DNA of 64,000 nt, taken from positions 1-64,000 of the forward strand of contig NZ_AUGN01000014.1 of the NCBI RefSeq assembly GCF_000422685.1, given 5' to 3'. Both the position numbers and the translations under genes were made by a program. The notes beneath the pieces are model-generated. The model was not told the DNA's origin, searched no databases, and saw nothing but the letters and a program-made list of their open reading frames with translations. Below are positions 61,723 through 64,000 of the stretch, piece by piece (position 1 is the stretch's first letter; each line of letters opens with the position of its first letter). This DNA is from Flavobacterium gelidilacus DSM 15343 (GTDB lineage: Bacteria > Bacteroidota > Bacteroidia > Flavobacteriales > Flavobacteriaceae).

Positions 61723-63669
61723 TTAAACTTCAAATGTTTTTAATGTTTTTTGCACTTCCTCATTAACAAGTGATGCAAAATCGTCAATTGAAACGGTAAT
61801 GTTACCTTTTCCATCTTGACCATGTCTTCTTACAGAAACCGTACCGTTTTTCTCTTCTTCCTCACCTATGATTAGCATGAACGGATATTTTTGTCCTTCA
61901 GCATCTCTGATTTTCTTACCAATTGTCTCGTTTCTGTTGTCTACGAGGGTGCGAATTTCGTGATTTTCTAGCAATTCTGAAACTTTTTTCGCATAATTTT
62001 CATATTTCTCACTCAAAGACAGTATAATAGCCTGTTCAGGCATCAACCAAAGTGGGAAATTTCCTCCTGTATGTTCAATTAAAATTGCAATAAATCGTTC
62101 CATCGAACCAAAAGGTGCTCTGTGAATCATAACTGGACGATGTAATTCGTTATCGCTACCTTTATAGGTAAGGTCAAAACGCTCTGGTAAATTATAATCA
62201 ACCTGAATAGTTCCAAGTTGCCAACTTCTACCTAAAGCATCTTTTACCATAAAGTCTAATTTAGGGCCATAGAAAGCAGCTTCGCCATATTCAACAGTCG
62301 TGTTTAAATTTTTATCTTTAGCAGCATTGATAATAGCATTTTCTGCTTTTTCCCAATTTTCATCACTACCTATATATTTATCTCTATTTTCTTTATCACG
62401 TAAAGAAATTTGTGCTGTAAAGTTTTCAAACCCTAAAGAACCGAAAACATACAATACTAAATCTATTACTTTTTTAAATTCTTCATCTAGTTGGTCAGGC
62501 GTACAAAATATATGTGCATCATCTTGAGTAAAACCTCTAACACGAGTTAAACCATGTAATTCTCCACTTTGTTCATATCTGTATACGGTTCCGAATTCTG
62601 CATAACGTTTTGGTAAATCTTTATAGGACCAAGGACGTGCATTAAAAATCTCACAGTGATGAGGACAATTCATAGGTTTTAATAAAAACTCTTCTCCTTC
62701 GGCTGGTGTGTTAATGGGTTGAAAACTATCTGCTCCGTATTTGGCATAATGCCCAGAAGTAACATAAAGTTCTTTTTGACCTATATGTGGAGTTATAACT
62801 TGTTCGTATCCTGCTTTTTTCTGGGCTTTCTTTAAAAACTGCTCTAATCTATCACGTAAAGCAGCACCTTTTGGTAACCATAATGGTAAACCTTGTCCAA
62901 CTCTTTGTGAAAAATGAAATAAATCTAATTCTTTTCCCAGTTTTCTATGATCACGTTTTTTAGCTTCTTCCAATAAATGGAGATATTCAGTCAATTCTTT
63001 TTGCTTAGGAAACGAAATTCCATAAACTCTAGTCAATTGTTTGTTCTTTTCATTTCCTCTCCAATAAGCACCAGCTACAGAAAGTATTTTCATAGCTTTA
63101 ATAATTCCTGTATTCGGAATATGACCACCACGGCACAAATCATAGAAGTTAGAATGATCACAAAAAGTAATTGTTCCATCTTCAAGATTTGAAATCATTT
63201 CTGTTTTGTACTCATTGTCCTTATATATAGAAAGAGCTTCAGCTTTAGAAACCGGGCGCATTTTAAATTCATGCTTCTCTCTAGAAATTTCTAAAACTCT
63301 ATCTTCAATTCCTTTAAAATCTGCATCTGTAAATTTTTCATCCCCAAAATCAACATCATAATAAAATCCATTATCAATCGCTGGACCTAATGTCAATTTA
63401 GCATTCGGAAATTTCTCTTCAATAGCTTGAGCCATTACGTGAGAAGTAGAATGCCAAAACGCTTTCTTCCCTTCATCGTTATTCCAAGTATATAATACTA
63501 AAGAACCATCGGTGATTAATTCGGTTGTAGTTTCAACAGTTGTATCATTAAAGGAAGCTGAAATAACATTTCTAGCCAGTCCTTCACTAATGCTCATTGC
63601 AACATCCATAGGAGTAGAGCCTTTTGCCATCTCCTTAATTGACCCGTCAGGTAAAGTAATTTGTATCAT
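61723..63669 (-). CDS. thrS: Threonyl-tRNA synthetase
   Basis: A 648-residue class II synthetase. An N-terminal TGS domain (1-62), the editing domain with [11 protein letters not shown] and the zinc-site region, the catalytic core ([67 protein letters not shown]) and the anticodon-binding domain (about 545-648) are all visible. The length is standard. It heads the thrS-infC-rpmI-rplT operon with the promoter at 63690-63720. No T-box is seen in the leader. Confidence 0.98.
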   Translation of the reverse strand: MIQITLPDGSIKEMAKGSTPMDVAMSISEGLARNVISASFNDTTVETTTELITDGSLVLYTWNNDEGKKAFWHSTSHVMAQAIEEKFPNAKLTLGPAIDNGFYYDVDFGDEKFTDADFKGIEDRVLEISREKHEFKMRPVSKAEALSIYKDNEYKTEMISNLEDGTITFCDHSNFYDLCRGGHIPNTGIIKAMKILSVAGAYWRGNEKNKQLTRVYGISFPKQKELTEYLHLLEEAKKRDHRKLGKELDLFHFSQRVGQGLPLWLPKGAALRDRLEQFLKKAQKKAGYEQVITPHIGQKELYVTSGHYAKYGADSFQPINTPAEGEEFLLKPMNCPHHCEIFNARPWSYKDLPKRYAEFGTVYRYEQSGELHGLTRVRGFTQDDAHIFCTPDQLDEEFKKVIDLVLYVFGSLGFENFTAQISLRDKENRDKYIGSDENWEKAENAIINAAKDKNLNTTVEYGEAAFYGPKLDFMVKDALGRSWQLGTIQVDYNLPERFDLTYKGSDNELHRPVMIHRAPFGSMERFIAILIEHTGGNFPLWLMPEQAIILSLSEKYENYAKKVSELLENHEIRTLVDNRNETIGKKIRDAEGQKYPFMLIIGEEEEKNGTVSVRRHGQDGKGNITVSIDDFASLVNEEVQKTLKTFEV

Positions 63670-63689
63670 TGTATATATTTAATAAGATG

Positions 63690-63720
63690 CAAATATAAAA
63701 CAAACCCTAAACACATACAA
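63690..63720 (-). promoter_or_regulatory. Promoter of the thrS operon
   Basis: On the minus strand, TTG (63718-63720) and TATATTTG (63690-63697) are 20 bp apart, a good match to the Bacteroidota -33/-7 pattern. The start codon is 20 bp downstream, so the leader is very short. Confidence 0.6.
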
Positions 63721-63750
63721 TATATATAGGTATACATTTATTAAATAATA

Positions 63751-63771
63751 TACACCTTATATATAGGTGTA
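63751..63771. repeat. Hairpin TACACCT / AGGTGTA
   Basis: A 7-bp stem with a TATATAT spacer, followed on the plus strand by GTTTTATTT. It could end transcription of an RNA or be chance in AT-rich DNA. Confidence 0.4.
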
Positions 63772-63817
63772 GTTTTATTTGGAGCGATACTTCTGTCCTT
63801 GATTTATTTAGGTTTGG

Positions 63818-63913
63818 TTCCCGCTATGCATTGTATCTTTTCTTGCGATGCAGGAAGTGATTTTTTGTAAATTATTGCAATCGCAAGAAAAGGATGTCAT
63901 TCCTATCGGGGCT
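63818..63913 (-). ncRNA. Structured RNA candidate, copy 2 (flavo-1-like)
   Basis: On the minus strand the segment begins AGCCCCGATAGGAATGAC and ends ATAGCGGGAA, matching copy 1 at 55425-55514. CCCG pairs with CGGG, where copy 1 has CCTG with CAGG, so both partners changed together. The second helix is a perfect 13-bp inverted repeat, CTTTTCTTGCGAT with ATCGCAAGAAAAG (63837-63849 and 63880-63892), also different from copy 1 but still paired. It lies 5' of thrS, upstream of the thrS promoter. Confidence 0.65.
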
Positions 63914-64000
63914 AAACGAAGAATTTCAGGTGTTTTATTTATTTAGTTTGGGCGTGTTGTTAACAAAACTGCAAATAAATTGAATAGTAGGTTTACAAAA
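63914..64000. other. Window edge, no gene seen
   Basis: AT-rich sequence 5' of the RNA motif when read on the minus strand, with a TTTGGGCGTG segment on the plus strand. No open frame of note. The next gene must lie beyond the window. Confidence 0.4.

Overview
The window looks like a chromosomal segment from the family Flavobacteriaceae (Bacteroidota), most likely Flavobacterium or a close relative. The DNA is very AT-rich. Three secreted proteins end in a type IX secretion (T9SS, type A) sorting tail. Start regions mostly lack Shine-Dalgarno sequences, and several promoters carry the Bacteroidota -7 element TANNTTTG. The gene set also fits: a zeaxanthin-type carotenoid operon, DUF4252 proteins, a split transketolase, and the thrS-infC-rpmI-rplT cluster. 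No rRNA, CRISPR array, prophage or complete insertion sequence was seen.

Layout. 1-2400: a solitary tyrosine recombinase and an inward-rectifier-type potassium channel. 2400-14900: secreted proteins (two DUF3857/transglutaminase-type proteins, a T9SS FG-GAP/ASPIC protein, a diheme lipoprotein), an acyl-CoA thioesterase, RmuC, a pseudouridine synthase, TrmL and a dienelactone hydrolase. 14900-22830: a vitamin B12 uptake region. A BtuF-BtuC-BtuD ABC transporter lies on the minus strand, split by a GxxExxY gene inside a near-perfect inverted repeat. On the plus strand a cobalamin riboswitch precedes a TonB receptor (BtuB-like) and a surface beta-propeller lipoprotein (BtuG-like). 22880-26460: an S41 peptidase and an ECF sigma operon with two DUF4252 proteins. 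26490-30160: carotenoid operon carH-crtI-crtB-crtZ, headed by a MerR/B12-binding regulator. 30256-30557: one tRNA-Leu and two identical tRNA-Lys genes. 30690-43780: housekeeping genes (aroK, tgt, LptF/G-type permease, accA, dnaB, split transketolase, aldehyde dehydrogenase). 43950-52490: a two-component system, a GATase-like secreted protein, an AraC regulator and secreted adhesin-like or RCC1-repeat proteins. 52630-57440: a cyanophycin module (synthetase, cyanophycinase, isoaspartyl peptidase). 57450-63670: an amino-acid permease, rlmF and the thrS-infC-rpmI-rplT operon.

How the parts may connect. B12 import (riboswitch, BtuB, BtuG, BtuFCD) would supply the cofactor expected by the CarH-like repressor, which probably controls the carotenoid operon; this link is inferred. 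CphA, CphB and the isoaspartyl peptidase together would make, cut and finish degrading an Asp-Arg nitrogen-storage polymer. Two intergenic segments, at 55425-55514 (+) and 63818-63913 (-), share sequence and show compensatory base changes, so they look like copies of one structured RNA family. infC appears to start at AUA rather than a standard start codon.

Several genes are listed with starts shorter or longer than the longest reading frame; the reason is given in each entry. Small genes at 18639, 37599 and 50873 were found by reading the gaps.
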